Positions 9,339 through 18,130 of a stretch of DNA of 64,000 nt are shown here, piece after piece (position 1 is the first letter of the stretch; every line of letters begins with the position of its first letter). The notes below the pieces were generated by a model. That model ran no database searches. It was not told where the DNA came from and saw only the letters and a list, made by a program, of their open reading frames with translations. Origin of the DNA: Alistipes sp. (lineage in GTDB: Bacteria > Bacteroidota > Bacteroidia > Bacteroidales > Rikenellaceae); the NCBI GenBank assembly GCA_017399485.1, contig JAFQCA010000048.1:62001-126000 (forward strand), written 5' to 3'. Made by a program: the position numbers and the translations under genes.

Positions 9339-9381
9339 TTTCAACCCTATTTCGCGACTAATAGTGTAAATAGGGTTGAAA
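9339..9381 (+). terminator. Hairpin after the XRE gene
   Basis: A perfect 14-bp stem TTTCAACCCTATTT (9339-9352) with its complement at 9368-9381 and a 15-nt loop. It lies 47 bp after the XRE stop codon and before the promoter at 9441. A T-rich tract follows only after several bases, so it may be a terminator or an mRNA 3'-end stabiliser. Confidence 0.6.
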
Positions 9382-9432
9382 GTTCAGCCTCTTTTATATT
9401 TAAGGTATAAAAATTATTTGAAAAAATTTCGG

Positions 9433-9471
9433 TACTTTGTTTTGCATAGTAGTGGAATTTGTATATATTTG
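9433..9471 (+). promoter_or_regulatory. Promoter with overlapping inverted-repeat operator (copy 1)
   Basis: The inverted repeat TACTTTG-TTTTG-CATAGTA (9433-9451) encloses the -33 element TTTG (9441-9444). The -7 element TATATTTG (9464-9471) lies 19 bp further on. Almost the same block recurs at 11981-12020. The symmetric arms around the -33 box look like a repressor site. The PadR protein encoded at 12589 is the best candidate because the second copy heads its own gene cluster. Confidence 0.7.
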
Positions 9472-9517
9472 CAATGCCGTTGGCAAAACTATTACAATTA
9501 TTTAATACAAATCTCTT

Positions 9518-11878
9518 ATGAAACAATTATCTTTATCGCTACTTTTTGTTGCGCTATGTTGCGCACAAGTCGCATTTGCCGCTACCCCCATCAAGGGCCG
9601 CGTAATCAACTCAAAACAAGAGCCTGTGGGCTATGCGACAGTTGTCGCATTAGCCGACTCAACCCAAGTGGCTGGAGCCACAACCGACGAAAAGGGCCAT
9701 TTCTCGCTCACGCTTGCCGATGGCAACTACACCCTGTTGGTCGATTTCGTCGGTTACAACACTCACGAACAGAAAATCTCAATTCCACGTGACTCTGCAT
9801 TGGGCGACATCACATTAACAGAATCCACCACCGACATTGACGAAGTTGTCGTAAAGGCCCAACTCATTAGACGTGAGGCTGACCGCTTCGTTGTGGATGT
9901 AGCCAACTCCGATATGGCTCTGGGTAAGGACGGCGAGGAGTTGTTGCGTCAATCTCCGGGTGTATGGATTGATGACGAGAAAATCTCTATCAACGGAGCA
10001 AGTGGCACAAAGGTCTATATCAACGAGCGAGAGGTAAAACTCTCTGGTATGCAACTTGTTAATTACATCAAGAACCTGCGTGCCGAGAACATTGCCAAGA
10101 TTGAGATTATACCTCAGACGGGAGCCGACTATGACGCTAATTCATCGGGCGGAATCATCAAAATCACCCTCAAACGCCGTTTGGACAATGGTGTTATAGG
10201 CTCTGTTTCGATGTACTCAAACCAGAGCGATATGGGCTACGACTATAATCCCTATGCAAATATAAATGCTGTGGTCGGTAAATTCGACCTCTCGGCTTAT
10301 GGCGGTTACTATACCGATAAGACTACATATACAGCCGAAGAGATAACCAACTACTCGAAACTCGGAGCCGTAATGAACTCCAACTCTGCCGAGACAGGCA
10401 AGTTCAATTCTCACAACATAAACCTCTCGGCCATATATCAAATCAACCCCAAGCATAGCGTAGGAGTATCGGGTGGATATTACAATTACGATAGGAACAA
10501 TGAACTCAATGCCAACACATCGTTTAAGATGGCGGCCTCTGACAGATTAAGCAAAAGTCGCTACATCACCACAGGTGACAACCCAACATTCTGGGGCACA
10601 TTTAATTATATCTTCAAGAGTGACTCGTTGGGCTCTACATTGAAATTTATTGCCGACTACACATCGGACGACAGTTACACCCATAACAACAACAGCAGCA
10701 ACATCAGCGAAGGTGCATACAGCGCAGATTCACTCTACTACGACAAAAACAACGCACTATTCCGTGTAGCCACCGCATCTCTCGCCCGCGAAAGAGTATT
10801 TTCGCCAAAACTCAGACTAAAGTATGGTGCAAAGTACACTTACAACGAGATTAATGCCGATGCCGAGTATCGTTACCTGCAACAAGGGGCGTGGACACCG
10901 TCAAAGGTGGACGATTACGACATATCATACAGAGAGAACATCGGCGCAATGTATATGACTGCATCGTCACGCATAGGGCGCTTCTCGGCAGTCGTAGGTC
11001 TAAGAGGAGAATTCACTAACGTGCAGGGCAAGGGCGACGGTTTCGAGCAGAACTACTTCTCGCTATTCCCCAATGCAAACTTCTCATTCTCATTGGATAA
11101 GGAGGGTAAGCACTCTATCGTAGCGCAATACTCTCGAGGTATTAGCCGTCCGAGTTTCTGGAATTTGACACCCACACGACGACAACTATCGGATTATACC
11201 TACCAGACAGGTAACCCGATGCTCGACCCGGCGTATGTCAATACATTCTCGTTAGTAGGAGTTGTAGCCCACAAATACACCATTACGCTATCAACCTCGC
11301 TTATCGAGAATAGCATCCAGCAGATGATTGTAACCGACGAGAATGACTCAAAAATGATGAATATCACCCACACCAATCTTCCAACGCTCAATCAGTATGC
11401 TTTGTCGGCAAACATACCCCTAACTGTTACAAAATGGTGGGACTGGAATATCAATATGGTTGGCATTATTATGGAGCAACAGATGACTCCCACGAGCGAG
11501 CGTACCACCCACCCTATGTGGCAATATTCAACGCAGGCAACATTTAAGTTACCTAAGAAATTCTACATCGACCTCTCGGCATACGGTATGAGCAAAGCGA
11601 CGGTAAGCAATGCCACTGTATTTGAACGTCACTCGATGAGTGCTACGCTCAAAAAACGATTCAAGGATTCGTGGGTAGTATCTTGTTCGTTCAACGACAT
11701 TATCCCTGCAAATCAGGAGTTTAGGTTCGTACAAGATGACGTGCAACGCTATATGTCCACCAAGCACTTTGCCAACTCATTCCGAGTTCGCATTGGCGCA
11801 ACGTGGAACTTTAAGGCAGGTAAGCAGTTCAATGCAAAAAGTATAGACCGAGGCAACGACGGCGAATCGAGATTGTAA
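9518..11878 (+). CDS. Outer-membrane receptor-like beta-barrel protein with carboxypeptidase-regulatory-like N-terminal domain
   Basis: A 786-residue exported protein. It has a signal peptide (to about residue 22, VAFAA) and a CarboxypepD-reg-like beta-sandwich (about 23-110: IKGRVINSKQEPVGYATVVALAD). A plug-like domain follows (about 115-215, ADYDANSSGGIIKITLKRR). The long C-terminal barrel is of the outer-membrane beta-barrel family 3 type, with repeated aromatic strands and SRGISRPSFWNLTP near 550. It resembles TonB-dependent receptors but has no SusD-like neighbour. The C-terminus ends DGESRL rather than a terminal aromatic, as in many OMP_b-brl_3 proteins. The promoter carries the same operator as the PspC/PadR cluster downstream. 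The protein may be an envelope-stress-linked member of that regulon rather than a nutrient importer. Ligand unknown. Confidence 0.85.
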   Translation: MKQLSLSLLFVALCCAQVAFAATPIKGRVINSKQEPVGYATVVALADSTQVAGATTDEKGHFSLTLADGNYTLLVDFVGYNTHEQKISIPRDSALGDITLTESTTDIDEVVVKAQLIRREADRFVVDVANSDMALGKDGEELLRQSPGVWIDDEKISINGASGTKVYINEREVKLSGMQLVNYIKNLRAENIAKIEIIPQTGADYDANSSGGIIKITLKRRLDNGVIGSVSMYSNQSDMGYDYNPYANINAVVGKFDLSAYGGYYTDKTTYTAEEITNYSKLGAVMNSNSAETGKFNSHNINLSAIYQINPKHSVGVSGGYYNYDRNNELNANTSFKMAASDRLSKSRYITTGDNPTFWGTFNYIFKSDSLGSTLKFIADYTSDDSYTHNNNSSNISEGAYSADSLYYDKNNALFRVATASLARERVFSPKLRLKYGAKYTYNEINADAEYRYLQQGAWTPSKVDDYDISYRENIGAMYMTASSRIGRFSAVVGLRGEFTNVQGKGDGFEQNYFSLFPNANFSFSLDKEGKHSIVAQYSRGISRPSFWNLTPTRRQLSDYTYQTGNPMLDPAYVNTFSLVGVVAHKYTITLSTSLIENSIQQMIVTDENDSKMMNITHTNLPTLNQYALSANIPLTVTKWWDWNINMVGIIMEQQMTPTSERTTHPMWQYSTQATFKLPKKFYIDLSAYGMSKATVSNATVFERHSMSATLKKRFKDSWVVSCSFNDIIPANQEFRFVQDDVQRYMSTKHFANSFRVRIGATWNFKAGKQFNAKSIDRGNDGESRL

Positions 11879-11909
11879 ACTGAGATAAAAAATCAGCACC
11901 GCCACCCCC

Positions 11910-11967
11910 AAAAAACTTGTCATATTTTTTCTCTAAAGAGAAAATTGACGAATATGGCAAGTTTTTT
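11910..11967 (+). terminator. Terminator after the receptor-like gene
   Basis: AAAAAACTTG(T)CATATT at 11910-11926 pairs with AATATG(G)CAAGTTTTTT at 11951-11967, ending in a T run. The internal TTTTCTCTAAAGAGAAAA forms a second small stem in the loop. Confidence 0.75.
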
Positions 11968-11980
11968 GTAAATTTTTCGG

Positions 11981-12020
11981 TACTTTGTTTTGCACAGTAG
12001 TGAAATTATACATATATTTG
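11981..12020 (+). promoter_or_regulatory. Promoter with overlapping inverted-repeat operator (copy 2)
   Basis: TACTTTG-TTTTG-CACAGTA (11981-11999) encloses the -33 TTTG (11989-11992). The -7 TATATTTG follows at 12013-12020 with 20-bp spacing. It is nearly identical over about 47 bp to the block at 9428-9474. It drives the PspC-PadR cluster and is the probable PadR autoregulatory site. Confidence 0.7.
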
Positions 12021-12058
12021 CACTAACAAAATGAAATTACTAATATTTTCACCTGATT

Positions 12059-12562
12059 ATGAAAGAGACTATCAATGTAAACCTTGCGCAGCAGGCCTTC
12101 ACAATGGACAAAGATGCCTATGTGACGCTCACCTCATATCTTGACGATATTGGTCGCCGCCTACCTGCGGATGATACCGACACTCTACCCGACATCGAGG
12201 CCCGCATTGCCGAGATATTCCGCGAGCGTGTTCCATCGCCGATGATGGTTATAACCTATGCTACGGTACTCGCCACAATGCAGCAGATTGGAAATGCCGA
12301 GATGTTTGGCGAGGCTAATCGCCCGCTAAACGATGCCGAGCAACCACACGTCGGCAAAAAAAGCACACGACGCTTTGTGCGCTCGATAGACGACAAGGCC
12401 ATTGCCGGAGTTTGTGGCGGTATAGCCGAGTATTTTGGCATAGACTCGACGCTGGTACGTATAATTTTTGTCGTAGGTGTTATCGCCGGATTCTCGACAG
12501 GCCTTCTATACTTTATCCTTTGGCTGGTCACAGAGAAACAGTCTCGAACTACTACAAAGTAA
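12059..12562 (+). CDS. PspC-domain membrane protein (short form)
   Basis: A 167-residue protein. The N-terminal soluble part (1-95) has a heptad-like DIEARIAEIF segment. The C-terminal PspC domain (about 100-163) contains RSIDDKAIAGVCGGIAEYFGID and one long hydrophobic helix (about 140-160). PspC proteins are inner-membrane components of phage-shock-type envelope stress responses. A longer paralogue with the same N-terminal module (ADIEARIAELI) lies at 14142-15890. The PadR gene follows after 26 bp, so this is the first gene of a PspC-PadR operon. Confidence 0.88.
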   Translation: MKETINVNLAQQAFTMDKDAYVTLTSYLDDIGRRLPADDTDTLPDIEARIAEIFRERVPSPMMVITYATVLATMQQIGNAEMFGEANRPLNDAEQPHVGKKSTRRFVRSIDDKAIAGVCGGIAEYFGIDSTLVRIIFVVGVIAGFSTGLLYFILWLVTEKQSRTTTK

Positions 12563-12588
12563 TAAATTTAACTAAAAAACAGTAAGTT

Positions 12589-12939
12589 ATGAACGAAGAA
12601 AACGTAAAAGCCCAAATGCGCAAAGGCATCTTGGAGTATTGCATCCTGGCAATACTAGCACGCGGTGACTCTTACGCGCCAAAAATCATAGCCGAATTAA
12701 AAGAGGCCAAGATGATTGTGGTCGAGGGTACACTCTACCCCATCCTTACGCGCCAAAAGAATGCAGGACTACTATCCTATCGCTGGCAGGAGTCTACGCA
12801 AGGACCTCCGCGTAAATACTATATGCTCACCGAATTAGGAATCCAATACCTTGCACTGCTTGATGAGGCGTGGGACGAAATGGTAGAACAGGTAAAGGCA
12901 ATCCGCAGCGGAGCGACAGCCATCGAAACAGACGAATAA
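12589..12939 (+). CDS. PadR-family transcriptional regulator
   Basis: A 116-residue winged-helix protein. The family pattern is clear: MRKGILEYCILAILARGDSYAPKIIAEL (helices 1-2), then the recognition helix and wing VVEGTLYPILTRQKNAGLLSYRW, then GPPRKYYMLTELG in the beta-wing, and a short C-terminal dimerisation helix (about 85-108). PadR proteins usually repress a nearby operon and are released by a ligand or by stress. Here the context is the PspC/DUF2807 envelope cluster. Two inverted-repeat sites (9433 and 11981) are plausible operators. The signal is unknown. Confidence 0.93.
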   Translation: MNEENVKAQMRKGILEYCILAILARGDSYAPKIIAELKEAKMIVVEGTLYPILTRQKNAGLLSYRWQESTQGPPRKYYMLTELGIQYLALLDEAWDEMVEQVKAIRSGATAIETDE

Positions 12940-13020
12940 ACTCTCTCAACTATATTATTATATGCTCTCAACTATTACAATTAAACTATTACAATTGAAC
13001 TAAATATAAATACTATTACA

Positions 13021-14094
13021 ATGAAAAATCTGTTTATTAACCCTATTATTCTCTTTGCCACACTACTGATGTGGATATTTAGTAGCACAACTACTTCTGC
13101 ACAGGAGGTTATCTCCGTAAGTCCATCCGCTGGGTCAACTGTTACAATTGACGGCAATGTCATTAGCATCGAGGGCGGTGGCGCAACAGTCGATATCTCT
13201 CAAGATGGAGACCAAATCGTACAGCGCAAAGGTGGCAATATTATCATCAATGGTAGAGCATTGGAGGATATTCTCAACGACAACGACAATTACAATTACA
13301 ACGATAACGATTACCCTCGCAAAATAGTGGGTAGCAAGGAGCGCTCGACTCGCACCGTAGAACTCGCAAAAGATTTTAACTACATAAAGGCAAGTCGCGG
13401 AGTCGATGTTGTAATGAGCGACGAAAAGGGCAACAAGGCTACCATAAGCGCCAATAGCAACCTGATAGATTATGTTATCTGCAAAAGCAGTGGTGGAACA
13501 CTTACAGTCGGCATCGACGACAAAGTAAGAAATCTCTCGAATTTCCACGTCGAAATAACTATTCCACGACGCGATAACATAAATGTATATCAAGTTGCAT
13601 CAGGCGCAAGCATTAACATCCATCCCGAACTTACTTGCCCAAACGTAAGTATGGAAGTGTCGTCTGGAGGAAGTGTCAATTGCGCTCGCATCAACTGCGA
13701 CAAACTGCTCATCGAGGCCTCATCGGCAGGTAGCGTTTCGGGTAGTTTCAGGATTAAGGAGTGTGGCATCGTAGAGACTTCATCGGCAGCCGACATCAAC
13801 ATATCGGCATTGAGTCCTGAACTCAATCTTAAAGCGTCATCAGGCTCAACAATCAGTGTTTCGGGCCAGGTAAAGCACCTCGACGTAGATGCATCATCCG
13901 CTGCTAATATAAAGGCTTATAACCTCAATGCTGTAACTGCTGAGGCAGAGGCATCATCGGGCGCAAGCGTGAAGTTAAATTGCTCAAAATCACTTGAGGC
14001 CGAGGCATCATCGGCTGCCGACATCCGCTACACGGGCGATTGCTCTGTTGAGCGACGTGCATCAAGCGGTGGCAGCGTAAAAAAAGTCGACTAA
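13021..14094 (+). CDS. Secreted DUF2807 (head-GIN-type) beta-helical protein
   Basis: A 357-residue exported protein with a signal peptide ending near residue 28 (TTSAQ). A short Asn/Asp/Tyr-rich linker (about 88-100, NDNDNYNYNDND) precedes a DUF2807 repeat region at about 115-357. The repeat region has recurring units of the form (E)ASSGxSV or ASSAADI roughly every 20 residues, which is the right-handed beta-helix pattern of this family. Such proteins are periplasmic or surface-exposed and often sit beside PspC genes in Bacteroidota. Gap from padR is 81 bp, containing repeats of CTATTACAATT; 47 bp separate it from the second PspC gene. Function unproven; envelope stress is the likely theme. 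Confidence 0.85.
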   Translation: MKNLFINPIILFATLLMWIFSSTTTSAQEVISVSPSAGSTVTIDGNVISIEGGGATVDISQDGDQIVQRKGGNIIINGRALEDILNDNDNYNYNDNDYPRKIVGSKERSTRTVELAKDFNYIKASRGVDVVMSDEKGNKATISANSNLIDYVICKSSGGTLTVGIDDKVRNLSNFHVEITIPRRDNINVYQVASGASINIHPELTCPNVSMEVSSGGSVNCARINCDKLLIEASSAGSVSGSFRIKECGIVETSSAADINISALSPELNLKASSGSTISVSGQVKHLDVDASSAANIKAYNLNAVTAEAEASSGASVKLNCSKSLEAEASSAADIRYTGDCSVERRASSGGSVKKVD

Positions 14095-14141
14095 TTGCAC
14101 CATAGAAACATCTACTTATCACCTACAAACAGAGAAACATT

Positions 14142-15890
14142 ATGAACGAAATAAAGAAATGCAGCATCGCAGGTGTATCGTTCACTTTCGAAGAAGATGC
14201 TTACCAGACACTCAACGACTACATCGAGTCATTACAACGCTCATACGAAGGCGACCCCGACGGTGAAGAGATTATTGCCGACATCGAGGCCCGCATAGCC
14301 GAACTTATCCTATCGGCGCAGCCCGCTAATGCCATAGTCTGCCAACCTCTGGTTAGAAACATCATCAAGCAGATGGGCTCTGCCGAAGAGATTGATGAAG
14401 AAAAAAGCGACAACTCATCTTCGCAAACCATACGCGACAGCGAGAGTACAGACCGCAACGGCAACCCGCGTTTCCCACGCCGCCTATACCGCGACCTGCA
14501 GAATCGCAAATTGGGTGGAGTATGCGCAGGTCTGGCCAACTATTTCGCGTGGGATGTAACGTGGGTGAGACTCCTCTTTGCCCTGCCGTTGGTAGTTGCC
14601 ATCTTTGGCTCAATAAACCTCTTCGGCATACACATAATGCTGCCAAACATTTCGCTACTTGTTGGTATCGGTTACCTTATTATGTGGTTTACAATCCCTG
14701 CGGCGTCATCGGCACGCCAAAAATTGGAGATGAATGGTGAACGTGTCACAGCCCACAACATTCGTCAGGCAACACAGGCTCAAGCCGCCGATGCAACGGA
14801 GCGCACCATTTTGGCAAATATCGTCATAATCTTCGGCAAGATATTGCTCATAATATTGAAAATCATCGCAGCGTTTATCCTCATCGGATTGGTCGTAGGA
14901 GCAGGTGTATTGACACTCGTTGCATTGGGCGCGATACCGATGTTGGCATTTGATATGACAACAGGCCTTGCATTGATGAGTTTCTTTGCAGTCATCATAA
15001 CACCTGTATGCGTATTGATTTATCTGACGATAGCCCTCCTTATCTCGCGCCGTCCGAATGGCAAGGCGATATTGATTATCTTCCTTTTGTGGCTTGCGTC
15101 ATTGGTTACGATGACAATCTCGGCCATCAAGTCATCAGCCGATTTCGCCAATTCAATCGAAAATGCTTTCGACTCGGTGTTTGAGCACGACAAGGATATT
15201 CTCTTTAAGGAGTTTAGTGAGGATGAGATAAACGAATTCCGCAAGCAGATTGGCGAGGAACCCTTTACCTTTACAACGGCAACAACATCGACTTCCTACA
15301 CTCTGGGCCAGAACACAGCCTCGACACACTACAACAATGGTATGCAGATTTCATTCTGCGGCTCACCCGAGGTGGTGAAATATGCCGATGACAACATCGA
15401 ACTGGACACCGACAAGGGCGAGATTCGCTTCACTTCGTCGTCGGGTCACCGCGCCACAATCACACAGTATGGCATCAAGGGTAGTCGTATCGGTTTTGAT
15501 ATCGAGCGCGAGGCGTTGGGTGATGAGTTTTCGGAGTATGCCTTCACTCTGCCCGATGGTCTGAAGGTACACTGCTTGATTGGCCCCGCCATTCAGAACG
15601 ACATCATCACCAAAGAGGTTTTGGAGGGTATTTTCGGTGTAACGGGAGGAGTCTTTTCCATAGCCAATGGCGTCCTCAAAACGGCAGGCAATATCCTCAA
15701 TTTAGCGGGCGGAATAATCCAAATTGCCGCGCCAGCGGACATTGAGTCTGCGAGAGAGGATATTCGTAAGGCTCAAGAAGAGATGCGTGAGGCGCAGAAA
15801 GAGATGCGCAATGCGATGAAGGAGGCGCAGGAGGAGATGCGCGAGGCACAAAAAGAGATGCGCAAAGAGATAGAAAAAAGAAACGAATAA
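14142..15890 (+). CDS. Long PspC-domain membrane protein with C-terminal coiled coil
   Basis: A 582-residue protein. The N-terminal module (1-85, with ADIEARIAELI) is paralogous to that of the PspC protein at 12059. A PspC domain follows (about 107-188: RDLQNRKLGGVCAGLANYFAWD). There are several TM helices (about 140-185, 228-262, 265-295 and 305-325) and a soluble domain at about 370-500. A charged coiled coil at about 545-582 repeats the heptad-like unit EMREAQKEMR. The coiled coil could contact a PspA-like or other peripheral protein, but no pspA is present here. It is probably co-transcribed with the DUF2807 gene. Confidence 0.85.
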   Translation: MNEIKKCSIAGVSFTFEEDAYQTLNDYIESLQRSYEGDPDGEEIIADIEARIAELILSAQPANAIVCQPLVRNIIKQMGSAEEIDEEKSDNSSSQTIRDSESTDRNGNPRFPRRLYRDLQNRKLGGVCAGLANYFAWDVTWVRLLFALPLVVAIFGSINLFGIHIMLPNISLLVGIGYLIMWFTIPAASSARQKLEMNGERVTAHNIRQATQAQAADATERTILANIVIIFGKILLIILKIIAAFILIGLVVGAGVLTLVALGAIPMLAFDMTTGLALMSFFAVIITPVCVLIYLTIALLISRRPNGKAILIIFLLWLASLVTMTISAIKSSADFANSIENAFDSVFEHDKDILFKEFSEDEINEFRKQIGEEPFTFTTATTSTSYTLGQNTASTHYNNGMQISFCGSPEVVKYADDNIELDTDKGEIRFTSSSGHRATITQYGIKGSRIGFDIEREALGDEFSEYAFTLPDGLKVHCLIGPAIQNDIITKEVLEGIFGVTGGVFSIANGVLKTAGNILNLAGGIIQIAAPADIESAREDIRKAQEEMREAQKEMRNAMKEAQEEMREAQKEMRKEIEKRNE

Positions 15891-15975
15891 CGATAAAAGA
15901 CTTAAATTGGGGAGGAGTACAATAAATAGAAAAATTTAAGCAACTAATCAACTAACAATTATTTAACGACTAAAG

Positions 15976-16818
15976 ATGATAAAAAAACTATTTTTTCGAT
16001 GGATATTGCTTGTAATAGCAATATCAGGAATCACCAGTGCCTATGCTCAACGTCAGACGGGAGTATGGGTAAGCAATGACGCTGAATTGTTACTTACAGA
16101 CAAGGTAATGATGTATTTCGAGAAACAATCTGACGACTGTGTTAATGTAACACTGATTGCCAATGATGTTACAAAGGAGTCAGTAAAATTCAGCAAGGAC
16201 TCTGTAATCAGAGGCGATATTCCAGCCGATTTTAATTTTGAGTTTACTTCAGACAAAAATGTTAAAGTAAATGGGCGTAAATTAATCAAAGCCGAAGAGT
16301 TCGAGATGTGTGAACCGTATGATATGCCGATAGCAACCGACAAAAAATCAATCGGCAAGCGACTATCAGAGTGGCGTTTGGGTACTATTATAGAATTTGA
16401 CGAGGCCACGAAAGATATTTATGTCGAGGTCAATACTCCGAAGAATATGTTCTTATACTACATCTTGAAGGATACAAACTACTACTATTTGCGCGCTGCA
16501 CGAATCGAGAATGTAAACGAAGGCTCTCTATTTTGCCAAAATATACGTTTGATGCAACAGCCTGCAGCATCTGGCGAATTTACGCTCTATTTTTCACCTC
16601 GCAACAAACAGGATGTTATGGGTAAAATCGATATAAATTTAGACGCATTTAACCCCGACGCTTGTTACTCTGACCCAAATGGTGGAATATATTGGAGTTA
16701 CACTTCTCACACTCCCAATCAAATAGTATTAAATGGTTGTGACGGAGATACATATTATATCAACAGAAGATTAAAGAGTCATAACTATGTCCAAGAATGG
16801 ATTAAACACACAAATTAG
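15976..16818 (+). CDS. Secreted protein of unknown function
   Basis: A 280-residue protein with a clean signal peptide (MIKKLFFRWILLVIAISGITSAYAQ). I do not recognise a family. The mature part is mixed alpha/beta with regularly spaced aromatics, an FLYYILKDTNYYYLRAARIEN segment in the middle and a Gly/Asn-rich stretch near the C-terminus (DPNGGIYWSY). There is no transmembrane segment beyond the signal and no lipobox. It lies 85 bp after the long PspC gene in the same direction and ends at the hairpin at 16868-16911, so it may be the last gene of that cluster. Confidence 0.6.
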   Translation: MIKKLFFRWILLVIAISGITSAYAQRQTGVWVSNDAELLLTDKVMMYFEKQSDDCVNVTLIANDVTKESVKFSKDSVIRGDIPADFNFEFTSDKNVKVNGRKLIKAEEFEMCEPYDMPIATDKKSIGKRLSEWRLGTIIEFDEATKDIYVEVNTPKNMFLYYILKDTNYYYLRAARIENVNEGSLFCQNIRLMQQPAASGEFTLYFSPRNKQDVMGKIDINLDAFNPDACYSDPNGGIYWSYTSHTPNQIVLNGCDGDTYYINRRLKSHNYVQEWIKHTN

Positions 16819-16867
16819 ATAGAATTAAACAGATTATAACTCTCAAACTATAAGCATTATTAAGAGT

Positions 16868-16911
16868 GTAGCAGGTTGTAAGCCCACCACTTGTGGGTTT
16901 CGACCTGCTAC
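16868..16911 (+). terminator. Terminator closing the PspC cluster
   Basis: The outer stem GTAGCAGGT (16868-16876) pairs with 16903-16911. An inner stem CCCAC/GTGGG (16883-16887 with 16893-16897) lies inside it. A T-rich tract CTTTATTTAT follows. Confidence 0.7.
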
Positions 16912-17051
16912 TTTATTTATATCATACATCAACGAGCAGACTTTATAGCACAATTTGTGCTGTAAGCCGTAGGTTATTCACAAAAAATGGCTAACTTTGC
17001 GTAAACGAAGACAAACAAACATAAACGAAAATAATTTAACACTTCAATATT

Positions 17052-18029
17052 ATGGCAATCAAATGTATAGGAATACTTACCTCGGGAGGTGATGCTCCGG
17101 GTATGAATGCAGCCATCCGCGCCGTTACGCGTACGGCAATCTACAACGGTTATCAGGTAAAGGGCATTATGCGTGGTTATCACGGCTTGGTGACTAACGA
17201 AATTGTAGAGTTCAAATCGCAAAGCGTAAGCAACATTATACAAAAGGGAGGTACAATCCTCAAGACTGCTCGCAGCAAGGAGTTCCGCACTCCCGAAGGT
17301 CGCCAGCAGGCTTACGAGAATATGAAAGCGGCAGGCATCGATGCGTTGGTGGTGATTGGTGGTGACGGTTCATTGTCGGGAGCGCAGATTTTCGCCAACG
17401 AGTTTGATATTCCCATCGTTGGTCTGCCCGGCACTATCGACAACGACTTGGATGGCACCGACGAGACTATCGGCTACGACACTGCGCTCAACACTATTGT
17501 CGATGCTGTCGATAAGTTGCGCGACACGGCATCGAGTCACGAGCGATTGTTCTTTGTCGAAGTTATGGGTAATACGGCAGGTTACTTGGCCCTCAACGGC
17601 GCTATCGCATCGGGAGCCGAGGCTGCAATTATCCCCGAACGAGAGACCGAGGTGGACCAATTAGCCGACCTTATCCACAACGGTTTCCGTAAGAGCAAGA
17701 ACTCAGCCATCGTGTTGGTTGCCGAAAATAAGGCTACAGGCGGAGCGTTGGGTATGGCCGAGCGTATCAAGAAGGAGTTCCCCGAATTTGATGCCCGCGT
17801 AACCATATTGGGCCACTTGCAGCGCGGAGGCTCTCCTACGGCCAAAGACCGTATTCTAGCCTCGAAGATGGGCGCTACGGCCATCGAAGCACTTTCAGAA
17901 GGTCAGCGTAATGTGATGATTGGTATCAAGAACGGAGAATTGGTATATGTTCCTTTCAAGAAAGCCATCGCCCACTCGTCACAAATGGATTTGAAGGATA
18001 TGGACATCGTGAAGATTTTGTCGATATAG
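17052..18029 (+). CDS. pfkA: ATP-dependent 6-phosphofructokinase
   Basis: PfkA catalyses the committed step of glycolysis. Its 325 residues fit the bacterial PfkA length. Motifs are [18 protein letters not shown] (ATP loop), GGDGSLSGA and PGTIDNDL, with the catalytic Asp near 130. Gly rather than Asp in GGDGS and Gly rather than Lys in PGTIDND point to ATP, not pyrophosphate, as donor (family knowledge). MGNTAGYLA and [12 protein letters not shown] follow as expected. A -7 box TAACTTTG lies at 16992-16999, about 50 bp upstream. The gene is alone and ends at a strong terminator. Confidence 0.96.
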   Translation: MAIKCIGILTSGGDAPGMNAAIRAVTRTAIYNGYQVKGIMRGYHGLVTNEIVEFKSQSVSNIIQKGGTILKTARSKEFRTPEGRQQAYENMKAAGIDALVVIGGDGSLSGAQIFANEFDIPIVGLPGTIDNDLDGTDETIGYDTALNTIVDAVDKLRDTASSHERLFFVEVMGNTAGYLALNGAIASGAEAAIIPERETEVDQLADLIHNGFRKSKNSAIVLVAENKATGGALGMAERIKKEFPEFDARVTILGHLQRGGSPTAKDRILASKMGATAIEALSEGQRNVMIGIKNGELVYVPFKKAIAHSSQMDLKDMDIVKILSI

Positions 18030-18051
18030 GCATTTATCCTCTTCTAATCCC

Positions 18052-18092
18052 ATAACGAGGCTGTCAAGAAACCTCATCGACAGCCTCGTTAT
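18052..18092 (+). terminator. Terminator after pfkA
   Basis: A perfect 14-bp stem ATAACGAGGCTGTC (18052-18065) with its complement at 18079-18092 and a 13-nt loop, 22 bp after the pfkA stop. Confidence 0.8.
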
Positions 18093-18130
18093 CTACAATA
18101 ACTCCTATTATTAATACAACCCTTTAACAG

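Noticed and set aside
12963..13020. Short repeats CTATTACAATT(A/G)AA upstream of the DUF2807 gene as a tandem operator
   Set aside because: They are AT-rich and differ from each other; the region has no good palindrome or promoter, so chance similarity is more likely.
13255..13320. Repeats of GACAAC/AATTAC in the DUF2807 gene as a CRISPR or phase-variable element
   Set aside because: They are imperfect and in frame as a short Asn/Asp/Tyr-rich linker; no sign of phase variation.
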